Below are positions 53,763 to 61,010 of a stretch of 64,000 bases of DNA, piece by piece (the stretch's first letter is position 1; each line of letters begins with the position of its first letter). This DNA is from UBA817 sp049889215 (lineage in GTDB: Bacteria > Margulisbacteria > Marinamargulisbacteria > UBA817), in the NCBI GenBank assembly GCA_049889215.1, contig JBMHDV010000020.1, positions 62,001 through 126,000 on the forward strand, in the 5' to 3' direction. The notes beneath the pieces were generated by a model. The model made no database searches and was not told the origin of the DNA. It was given only the letters and a program-made list of their open reading frames with translations. The position numbers and the translations under genes were made by a program.

Positions 53763-53814
53763 ATTATACTGACTCAAGCCTAAAATTTAAAGGGATTGAC
53801 AAAGGTGGTATTAT
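53763..53814. promoter_or_regulatory. Divergent promoters of leuC (-) and lon-like gene (+) sharing one -35 box
   Basis: The palindrome TTTAAA (53786-53791) is exactly 17 nt from TATAAT on the minus strand (53763-53768, leuC side) and exactly 17 nt from TATTAT on the plus strand (53809-53814, lon side). Both spacings are optimal for sigma-70-type promoters, so both promoters can use the same -35 hexamer (4 of 6 consensus matches in each orientation). Only one polymerase could then occupy the site at a time. Confidence 0.6.
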
Positions 53815-53820
53815 AAAAAT

Positions 53821-53896
53821 AGAAGCGATTAACTTCGCCTCTAAATTATTGGGTTATGCCCTAGATTTTTTCTGGGGCATTAAAAACTCGGAGGTG
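53821..53896 (+). other. Structured 5' leader of the lon-like gene
   Basis: Transcription from TATTAT would give a ~107-nt leader. It contains GAAG/CTTC, a 10-bp hairpin ATGCCCTAGA/TCTGGGGCAT with a T5 loop (53856-53880, one G-U pair), and CGCCTC/GAGGTG (53836-53841/53891-53896) that could enclose it. The outer pairing would bury GGAGG (53890-53894), a strong ribosome-binding site. I do not match it to a known riboswitch. Confidence 0.4.
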
Positions 53897-53927
53897 CCTT
53901 ATTTATAAAATTGTAAGTTATTCTACA

Positions 53928-56765
53928 TTGGATACTCAAAAAGAACCTTTACATCAACAACTCGAATTTTATACACACTGGATATCATCACTAAACAATA
54001 ATCGGCCAGAAGAGGCCCCCGAACCACCAATAACAATGGCAGACATTTTAGCCATTAAACAGCTGCTTAATATTGCAAAACATAGCAATCTTAATGAAAT
54101 TACTAGAGATATATTTCGACTAAATTTTGAACTCCTGGAATATGCAACCCTAATCGGCTTTGAAAATATTGAACAGTTACTTCTAGCTGAAGCTGGACTT
54201 GTGCAAATAAACAATCTTGAAAAAGAAATGATTGAAAAACTGATTTTTTTAAATGAACATATTCAACCAATCGCTTATGAAAAAAGACGCATATCACCAA
54301 GATCTATCATGGAAGAAAGTCAAACAGAAATTGAAGCCTTAGGAATTGCAAACCAGCTGATCGTTTCACCAATAGAAGATGTTAAAAATGGATTGGAAAT
54401 AAAAATTAGGTCAAATCAAACTGTATACGAAATTATTGGAATACTGGATCCATTCATGGATATGAATTTACTCCCACACAGTTTAAAAGAAACTGTATTA
54501 GAAAAACGGCATCATTTATTTAGCTTTAAATATCCAAAACCGAATGAATATGAAGGGAAAGTAGAACATAAAAGTAAACGCCGAAAAACATTTAAAAAAG
54601 AGCCCAGTATTTCAAGTGAATTTAGAAAAATATTTTGGGACTATACACCTTCTCTAAAATTAATTTGCGATGAAAGAGAAGAATTAGAAGAGTCACTAAT
54701 TGAGCACAATAAGAACTGGGTCAAACTGAGTGAGCATATTCCAACACAGGTTATCATGATCGAAAATGGTGATATGAGAGCCATCGAACGAAAATTAAAA
54801 AAAATAACAAAAGAAATTAATGCATTCGTTCAAACATTTAAGCGATTTAAAGAATCACAAAGATACTTTATTGGAATGCTAATGTCAGAAAAAAACCTAA
54901 ATCCTGCGCTATTATTGATATCCAGCATTAAAAACGGAGATGACCTTATTAATAGCTTACCGACAGACGCACAAAAAGAATTAAGTTTATGTTTAGAAGC
55001 TGCCGAAGACGATCATAAAGAATATGAAAACAACATCGAAAGTCTGCGACAATTTTTTGAAGCAAATAAGCACTTTTTAAAGAATCCCCGTGATCGACGC
55101 TGGATTTTAGACGAAGTCGAGTATTTAGAACAAATGGGTGCCAGCAACGACACTCATTATTTAAAAAGGATGGAACGATTAAAAAATATACGAAAAATCC
55201 CGTTTCATAAGCAATCAGAATCCATTTCTAGCATTCAACATTCAAGCTCAATTGAAGAAAGACGATTATTTTTAAAAAAAATAAAAGATAGCCTAAATTT
55301 AGAACTTCATGGTCAAGAAAAAACAAAAAAAGCCATCTTACAAACCGTCGGGCAAATGATGAGTCATCCAAATACACGACCAAAACCAATATTACTAATT
55401 GGACCACCAGGTACAGGAAAAACATCCATTGCAAAAGCATTAGCAAACGCTCTAAATCGAAAATTAGGAGTCATTAGCTTAGGAGGAGAACCCGACCGGC
55501 ATCGCTTAAAAGGTGCAGATATTGTTTATGAAAGCCCAAGCATAGGTGAAGTTTGCCGAATACTACAAAAAACACAACAAATGAACCCGGTGATTCTTTT
55601 AGATGAAGTGGATAAAGTGGGCGATGGAAGAGACGGAAAAGCCACCCAAAATCAATTAATGGAATTAACTGATACGAGCATACCTGAATGGATTGATGAT
55701 TACGCAAAAATTGGCGTAGATAAACAAGGAATGTGGTTTATATTAACAGCAAATTACGAACATCAAATCGATCGTGTTTTAAAAGATCGGGTGCAGGTAA
55801 TCCACGTAGAAGGACAAACCCATCAGGAAAAATTTGAAATAGTAAAAACACATATTCTACCAAAACTCAGTCGTGACTTCGGGTTTCCAGACAATACAAT
55901 TACCATTAATGATGAAAATATCGATTACCTCCTGGACCACATCCATTTTGAACCCGGCTGTAGAAAACTTGCTGACACACTGCGTCAAATAATAAGTGAA
56001 ATTAATCTACATCGTTTAGAAAGTGAGAATCCGCCATCACTAAGATCAAAGATAGAATATCTACCAAACCAATTTCGATTACCATACGAAATAAAACGGT
56101 CTGATATTCAACGGATTACCGCTGAATTAAACATCAAAAAAGAAACCATTCACACCAATTGTATTGCAGGTATGATTAATGGAATGTACGCAACAAGTCA
56201 TGGCTACGGAGGTATCCTACCAATTCAAGTAGTGGCTAATTCACACCTTAATAATGACAAAATTACTGGAAAACTCGGCGAAACAATGAAAGAAAGTATA
56301 ACGGTTGCAAGAACGTTAAACTTAAACGATTCCATTTTTGGCAGTGGTCCATTTGAAATATTAAGTCAAAATGTTTCAAAGAAAATCCACTTACACACAC
56401 CTGATATGGCAGTTAGTAAAGATGGACCATCCGCCGGAGCAGCCATTACAATTGCTATCCTTTCCGCTTTAAGAAACCTGCCGATTCGCAACGACATTGC
56501 TGTAACTGGCGAAATTGATATTCATGGCAATATTCTTCCAGTAGGTGGAATCTTTGAAAAATTAAGTGGCGCTAAACGAGCAGGTGTTAAAGGAGCATTC
56601 ATACCAATCGCAAATCAAACTGAACTGGATCTTGCTTTTGCAAAGGACCCCAATCTCTTAATCAATTTTACTGTAACCCCAGTGTCTCATATTACGGAAA
56701 TTCTACCAATTATATTTGATCTAAAAGCGATACAAAAACCGGCAATGATGTTATTGGAAGAATAA
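53928..56765 (+). CDS. Lon-family ATP-dependent protease with a non-canonical N-terminal half
   Basis: The 945-residue product has the AAA+ module of Lon (Walker A GPPGTGKT 492-499, Walker B VILLDEVDK 555-563) and the Lon protease domain with catalytic Ser835 (KDGPSAGAA) and Lys878 (GGIFEKLSGAKRAG), spaced 43 residues apart as in E. coli Lon (679/722). Residues 1 to ~470 show no LAN substrate domain (no PLRD-x-V-x-FP start) and are long, charged and partly coiled-coil. The pore loop (Y534 in DIVYESPSIG) differs from the Lon Y-x-G-x-x-PG type. The start is TTG with a poor ribosome site; GGAGG (53890) is followed at optimal spacing only by an in-frame ATT (53901). It is probably a processive protease with other targets or adaptors than classic Lon. 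Confidence 0.9.
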   Translation: MDTQKEPLHQQLEFYTHWISSLNNNRPEEAPEPPITMADILAIKQLLNIAKHSNLNEITRDIFRLNFELLEYATLIGFENIEQLLLAEAGLVQINNLEKEMIEKLIFLNEHIQPIAYEKRRISPRSIMEESQTEIEALGIANQLIVSPIEDVKNGLEIKIRSNQTVYEIIGILDPFMDMNLLPHSLKETVLEKRHHLFSFKYPKPNEYEGKVEHKSKRRKTFKKEPSISSEFRKIFWDYTPSLKLICDEREELEESLIEHNKNWVKLSEHIPTQVIMIENGDMRAIERKLKKITKEINAFVQTFKRFKESQRYFIGMLMSEKNLNPALLLISSIKNGDDLINSLPTDAQKELSLCLEAAEDDHKEYENNIESLRQFFEANKHFLKNPRDRRWILDEVEYLEQMGASNDTHYLKRMERLKNIRKIPFHKQSESISSIQHSSSIEERRLFLKKIKDSLNLELHGQEKTKKAILQTVGQMMSHPNTRPKPILLIGPPGTGKTSIAKALANALNRKLGVISLGGEPDRHRLKGADIVYESPSIGEVCRILQKTQQMNPVILLDEVDKVGDGRDGKATQNQLMELTDTSIPEWIDDYAKIGVDKQGMWFILTANYEHQIDRVLKDRVQVIHVEGQTHQEKFEIVKTHILPKLSRDFGFPDNTITINDENIDYLLDHIHFEPGCRKLADTLRQIISEINLHRLESENPPSLRSKIEYLPNQFRLPYEIKRSDIQRITAELNIKKETIHTNCIAGMINGMYATSHGYGGILPIQVVANSHLNNDKITGKLGETMKESITVARTLNLNDSIFGSGPFEILSQNVSKKIHLHTPDMAVSKDGPSAGAAITIAILSALRNLPIRNDIAVTGEIDIHGNILPVGGIFEKLSGAKRAGVKGAFIPIANQTELDLAFAKDPNLLINFTVTPVSHITEILPIIFDLKAIQKPAMMLLEE

Positions 56766-56811
56766 ATGAAACAGATATCAGCTTGAACTTCTCTTTTAAA
56801 TTTTTCTAACG

Positions 56812-56817
56812 TACAAT
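56812..56817 (+). promoter_or_regulatory. -10 box of hisH, leaderless arrangement
   Basis: TACAAT ends 7 nt before the hisH ATG (56825), so transcription would begin at about the start codon. No ribosome-binding site is seen upstream, which agrees with leaderless translation. The -35 region is poor (TTCTCT at 17-nt spacing; TTGAAC lies 22 nt upstream). Confidence 0.4.
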
Positions 56818-56824
56818 TCAAAGT

Positions 56825-57427
56825 ATGAACTGCACTATTGTAGATTACGGTACAGGCAATATTCAAAGTGTTCAAAATGCACTTGAGTCGTTGGGGCATT
56901 CAGTCAACCGGTCAAATAACTTGGAAAACTCAACTTGTGATTGTTTGATTTTCCCAGGACAAGGTGCTTTTGGCCCTGCAATTAAACGACTTCACCAATT
57001 AAATTTAATTGAGCCTTTAGTAAAATACATAACTTCAAATAGACCATTCATTGGCATTTGCTTAGGATTTCAATTATTATTTGAAGGCTCCAAAGAAGCA
57101 CCCAATCATTCGGGCCTCGGCGCATTCAAAGGGACATTCGAACATTTTAAGTTAGAAAACTTAAGTGTTCCTCATATGGGGTGGAATCAACTAGAATCAA
57201 GTGAATCAAATTCAATCCTCTCAAATTTTAATAATCAAAATTTTTATTTTGTACACTCTTATTATCTACCTTTTTCAAATCAGAAAAATGCAGCAACTAC
57301 TAGTTATGGACACCAATTTGTTTCAGCGATAGCAACAGAAACCAAATTAATTACCCAATTTCATCCAGAAAAAAGTGGTGATATTGGACTTGAGTTACTG
57401 GACTCATTTCTAACGTCAGTAAAATGA
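56825..57427 (+). CDS. hisH: Imidazole glycerol-phosphate synthase glutamine amidotransferase subunit
   Basis: HisH releases ammonia from glutamine for the HisF synthase in histidine synthesis. The 200-residue product has VDYGTGNIQSVQNAL, the oxyanion segment FPGQGAFG, the nucleophile Cys79 (GICLGFQ), and His180/Glu182 (FHPEKSG). No hisF or other his gene is beside it, so its partner must be elsewhere; HisH-like subunits also serve in some surface-sugar amination pathways. It overlaps uvrA by 4 nt (ATGA). Confidence 0.92.
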   Translation: MNCTIVDYGTGNIQSVQNALESLGHSVNRSNNLENSTCDCLIFPGQGAFGPAIKRLHQLNLIEPLVKYITSNRPFIGICLGFQLLFEGSKEAPNHSGLGAFKGTFEHFKLENLSVPHMGWNQLESSESNSILSNFNNQNFYFVHSYYLPFSNQKNAATTSYGHQFVSAIATETKLITQFHPEKSGDIGLELLDSFLTSVK

Positions 57428-60255
57428 AAAAGAAGAATATAATTTCGATTAAAGGGGCACGTGTACACAATTTAAAAGATGTTTCATTGGATATTCCTAA
57501 AGATAAACTTGTTATTTTTACTGGCTTATCTGGATCAGGAAAATCATCCCTTGCTTTTGATACCATCTATGCAGAAGGGCAACGCCGTTATGTTGAATCA
57601 CTGTCTGCTTATGCACGTCAATTTCTTGAGCAACTGGACAAACCAGATGTTGATTCTCTCGAAGGCTTATCCCCAGCGATATCCATAGATCAAAAAAATG
57701 TATCAAATAACCCGCGCTCCACAGTAGGAACTGTCACTGAAATTCAAGATTATTTACGATTATTATTTGCGAATATTGGAACACTTCATTGCCCAATTTC
57801 GGGTCAACCAGTTCGAAAACAATCCGCCCAAGAAATGTTTAATAACACAATTAAATGGCGAAAAAATGAACCTCTACTTATTTTTGCACCATTAGTCTCC
57901 AAACAAAAAGGAGAATTTCATACACTATTTGCAGATCTGCAACGTCAAGGATTTGTTCGAGTACGAGTCGATGGTGAAATTAAACGTTTGGAAGACTGTG
58001 GTCGTTTAGAAAAATACAAGCAACATACAATCGAACTGGTAATTGACCGGGTAACCAATAACAAAGAAAATCACCCCCGACTTTTTGAGGCCATTGAGTT
58101 GGCCATTAAACAGGCAAATGGATTGGTTAGAATTGAACATGTTGAAACCCAAGAAGCCAAGGTTTATTCTGAAAACTTTGTATCTGATGATTATCAATTT
58201 ACAATTACGGAACTAACACCACGTTTATTCTCGTTTAATTCACCTATTGGAGCCTGCCCGGATTGCAATGGATTAGGAGATATTTTAACCTTTGAACCAG
58301 ACCTATTGTTTGAACCAAATCAAACAATAGCTGAAGCAATCGACCCATATGTTAGTATTGAAAATACCAATTATGGCATTCGATTTTTTGCAGACGCCGA
58401 AAGAATGGGAATTTCGATAAACACCAAGAAAAAGATGAAAAGCCTAACAGAAACCGAAAAGGCATTCATTTATTATGGGCGTTATGGTGAAGAAATTGAT
58501 GTCAATCAAAAATCAAAAAGTCGATTTGGCTGGAAGTTTCGACCCAGGGGGTGGGAAGGTGTCTTAAATTTATTGAGACGACGCTATGCACAAACTGAAT
58601 CTGACCTCGCAAAAGAATACTACCAAAAAAATATGATTTCAAAACCATGCCAATCATGCCGAGGACATCGTCTAAATAAAGAAGCACTGGCTGTCAAAAT
58701 TAATAACGTCAATATTTCAGAATTTGGAAATTTATCCATTCGAGATGCCAAAGACCTAATAAAAAATCTAGATCTCAATGATTATGAATTAAAAGTTGCT
58801 CAAGATTTATTAAAAGAAATCTCAGAACGATTGTCTTTTTTAGATAACGTTGGGTTGCATTATTTAACATTGAATCGAAAGGCAAACACTCTGTCTGGTG
58901 GAGAACACCAACGAATACGGTTAGCAACACAAATTGGATCCGGATTAACCGGGGTTTTATATGTTTTAGATGAGCCAAGTATTGGACTTCACCAACATGA
59001 TAACGACCAACTTATTGAAACATTAAAGCGTTTAAGGGACCTTGGTAACACCGTAATAGTTGTTGAACATGATGAGGACACAATCAAAGCGGCAGACCAT
59101 GTGGTTGACATTGGGCCCAAAGCTGGTCGATTAGGTGGGGAAATCATACATAATGGATCATTAAAAACATTATTAAGCAACTCAAAATCAACAACTGGAC
59201 AGTATTTGGCTGGCAAGAAACAAATCAACATACCAAAAGCACGTAGGAAAGGTCATAAAGGCCAAAGCATAGAATTAAAAGGTGCCAGTAAAAATAACTT
59301 GAATAATGTATCAATTAAAATTCCACTAGGAACACTTACTTGCATCACAGGGGTTTCTGGATCTGGAAAAAGCACTCTAATTCAAGAAACCTTATTGAAA
59401 GCCATACTAAAAGAACGTATGGGACAAAAAACAAATCCTGCTCAGTACTCATCACTAAAAGGAATTGATGACATCGATAAAATTATTACCATTGATCAGT
59501 CAGCTATTGGACGAACGCCAAGATCAAATCCGGCCACTTATGTTGGTGTCTTTTCTGCCATTCGAGATGTATTTGCACAATTACCAGAATCAAAAATGAA
59601 TGGATTTAAACCTGGCCGATTTAGTTTCAATGTGAAAGGCGGACGTTGTGAAACATGCCAGGGTGCAGGCGTAAATAAAATAGAAATGCATTTCTTAACC
59701 GATATATTTGTAACGTGTGCAACCTGCAAAGGGCAACGATTTAACGAACAGACCCTACGAATTAAATTTAAAGGGTACACGATTAACGACATTTTAAATA
59801 TGACCATCAATCAAGCTGTGGAAATATTCGAAAAAATACCAAGCATTTATAATAAACTCATTGTTTTACAAGAAGTTGGACTCGGCTATATAACACTAGG
59901 ACAGTCTGCAACAACCTTAAGTGGTGGTGAAGCCCAGCGGATTAAATTGGCAAAAGAATTAAGTAAACGAAGTACTGGGAAAACAGTCTACATGCTTGAT
60001 GAGCCTACAACAGGGTTGCACTTTGAAGATATCGAACGATTATTGAAAGTCATCCAACAGTTGGTAGATGCAGGAAACACAGTCATTGTTATCGAACATA
60101 ATCTAGACATCATTAAATGTGCAGACCATATTTGTGATTTGGGTCCTGGTGGAGGAAGTGAAGGTGGAACAATGATTGCTACAGGCACACCTGAAAAAAT
60201 CTCCAAGTCAAAAAATTCACTAACTGGAAAATATCTATCAAGAGTTTTAAATTAA
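57424..60255 (+). CDS. uvrA: UvrABC excinuclease subunit A
   Basis: UvrA scans DNA for damage and loads UvrB. The 943-residue product has two ABC ATPase modules: Walker A GLSGSGKSSLAFDT (N-terminal) and GVSGSGKSTLIQET (C-terminal), signatures LSGGEHQRIRLA and LSGGEAQRIKLA, and zinc modules with CxxC pairs (CPDCNG/CQSCRG; CETCQG/CATCKG). Length and order are standard. It is coupled to hisH by ATGA, an unusual pairing. Confidence 0.98.
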   Translation: MKKKNIISIKGARVHNLKDVSLDIPKDKLVIFTGLSGSGKSSLAFDTIYAEGQRRYVESLSAYARQFLEQLDKPDVDSLEGLSPAISIDQKNVSNNPRSTVGTVTEIQDYLRLLFANIGTLHCPISGQPVRKQSAQEMFNNTIKWRKNEPLLIFAPLVSKQKGEFHTLFADLQRQGFVRVRVDGEIKRLEDCGRLEKYKQHTIELVIDRVTNNKENHPRLFEAIELAIKQANGLVRIEHVETQEAKVYSENFVSDDYQFTITELTPRLFSFNSPIGACPDCNGLGDILTFEPDLLFEPNQTIAEAIDPYVSIENTNYGIRFFADAERMGISINTKKKMKSLTETEKAFIYYGRYGEEIDVNQKSKSRFGWKFRPRGWEGVLNLLRRRYAQTESDLAKEYYQKNMISKPCQSCRGHRLNKEALAVKINNVNISEFGNLSIRDAKDLIKNLDLNDYELKVAQDLLKEISERLSFLDNVGLHYLTLNRKANTLSGGEHQRIRLATQIGSGLTGVLYVLDEPSIGLHQHDNDQLIETLKRLRDLGNTVIVVEHDEDTIKAADHVVDIGPKAGRLGGEIIHNGSLKTLLSNSKSTTGQYLAGKKQINIPKARRKGHKGQSIELKGASKNNLNNVSIKIPLGTLTCITGVSGSGKSTLIQETLLKAILKERMGQKTNPAQYSSLKGIDDIDKIITIDQSAIGRTPRSNPATYVGVFSAIRDVFAQLPESKMNGFKPGRFSFNVKGGRCETCQGAGVNKIEMHFLTDIFVTCATCKGQRFNEQTLRIKFKGYTINDILNMTINQAVEIFEKIPSIYNKLIVLQEVGLGYITLGQSATTLSGGEAQRIKLAKELSKRSTGKTVYMLDEPTTGLHFEDIERLLKVIQQLVDAGNTVIVIEHNLDIIKCADHICDLGPGGGSEGGTMIATGTPEKISKSKNSLTGKYLSRVLN

Positions 60256-60256
60256 T

Positions 60257-60286
60257 TTGCGAATTTAACAAGCAAGTTATTACACT
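60257..60286 (+). promoter_or_regulatory. Predicted promoter of the small secreted protein gene
   Basis: TTGCGA (60257-60262), an 18-nt spacer and TACACT (60281-60286) precede ATG 60293 by 6 nt, the same -10-to-start distance as at leuC. The -10 sequence is the same as in the rpsL promoter. The mRNA would be leaderless. Confidence 0.4.
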
Positions 60287-60292
60287 ATAGTT

Positions 60293-60964
60293 ATGAGTAT
60301 TAAAAAAATATTTATAATGATTTCGTTAAGTATATTAACAGTTAATGCTGCTACATCTGCAAGCGCAAAAGTAACTGCAACAACAGAACGTAAACACCAA
60401 TTTACGGAAACAGCGAATAATCAATCAGTTACTGTTGAATGGGTCGAAAAAATAAACTCAGGAATACCAGAATACACTCGAAAAACAAACTCGGAAACAG
60501 AAATTAGCCGTGGAAAGTCTCATACAACATTTTGGGAGCTTAAAAATTCAGATAAAACGTTAAGTATTTCAATTGAAGATGATACAGCATTAATCACCAC
60601 TTCAGAAAACGGTCAAACAACATCAAAGTCACAGCCTCTGTTTGATATCCCCCTAACTTACCCCCCCAGTTTTTACTTAAGCAAGTTTGCAAAATCAAAT
60701 AAGAGAAAAATAACGGTTTGGGTGGTTAATAAATCAGAAAATGAACTAAGAAAGATGATTTTTACAAAATTAAAAAATGAAGAAATCACCATAAAAAACA
60801 CAACACAAAACGCATTAAAAATAGAAATGAAGCCGCCAGGGTTTGCAGGAGTTGTATGGAAAGCCTACTACTGGGTCCATCCAACCACTGGTGAATTCAT
60901 TAAATATTTCGGCAAAAAAGGCCCCCCAGGAACACCTGACTTCACCATCATAAAATCCAAATAA
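60293..60964 (+). CDS. Small secreted hypothetical protein
   Basis: The 223-residue product has a clear signal peptide (KKIFIMISLSILTVNAA, likely cut after SASA near residue 25). The mature part is Thr/Lys/Ser-rich and beta-strand-like, with a C-terminal block rich in Gly, Pro and aromatics (KAYYWVHPTTGEFIKYF). It could be a LolA-like or outer-membrane-linked fold, but no family is recognised. It is followed after 46 nt by the large surface-protein gene. Confidence 0.85.
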   Translation: MSIKKIFIMISLSILTVNAATSASAKVTATTERKHQFTETANNQSVTVEWVEKINSGIPEYTRKTNSETEISRGKSHTTFWELKNSDKTLSISIEDDTALITTSENGQTTSKSQPLFDIPLTYPPSFYLSKFAKSNKRKITVWVVNKSENELRKMIFTKLKNEEITIKNTTQNALKIEMKPPGFAGVVWKAYYWVHPTTGEFIKYFGKKGPPGTPDFTIIKSK

Positions 60965-61010
60965 ATCAGGCACAAAAAAACATAACATCCATGTTTATTT
61001 CCATTAAATT

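Noticed and set aside
53796..53801. Consensus TTGACA as -35 of the lon-like gene
   Set aside because: At 15-18 nt downstream there is no -10-like hexamer (ATAGAA/AATAGA), and TATTAT is only 7 nt away; the TTTAAA-17-TATTAT pair fits better.
53885..53900. T-box-like GGTGCC sequence in the lon leader
   Set aside because: The full T-box core (AGGGTGG-x-ACCGCG) and specifier-loop architecture are not present, and the gene is not an amino-acid gene.
53696..53908. 70-codon plus-strand ORF across the leuC start and lon leader
   Set aside because: It runs antisense to leuC and over both promoters, with no ribosome site and no recognisable domain.
60970..61000. Terminator after the small secreted protein gene
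   Set aside because: Only a weak AAACAT/ATGTTT stem without GC pairs is present; not enough to call a terminator.
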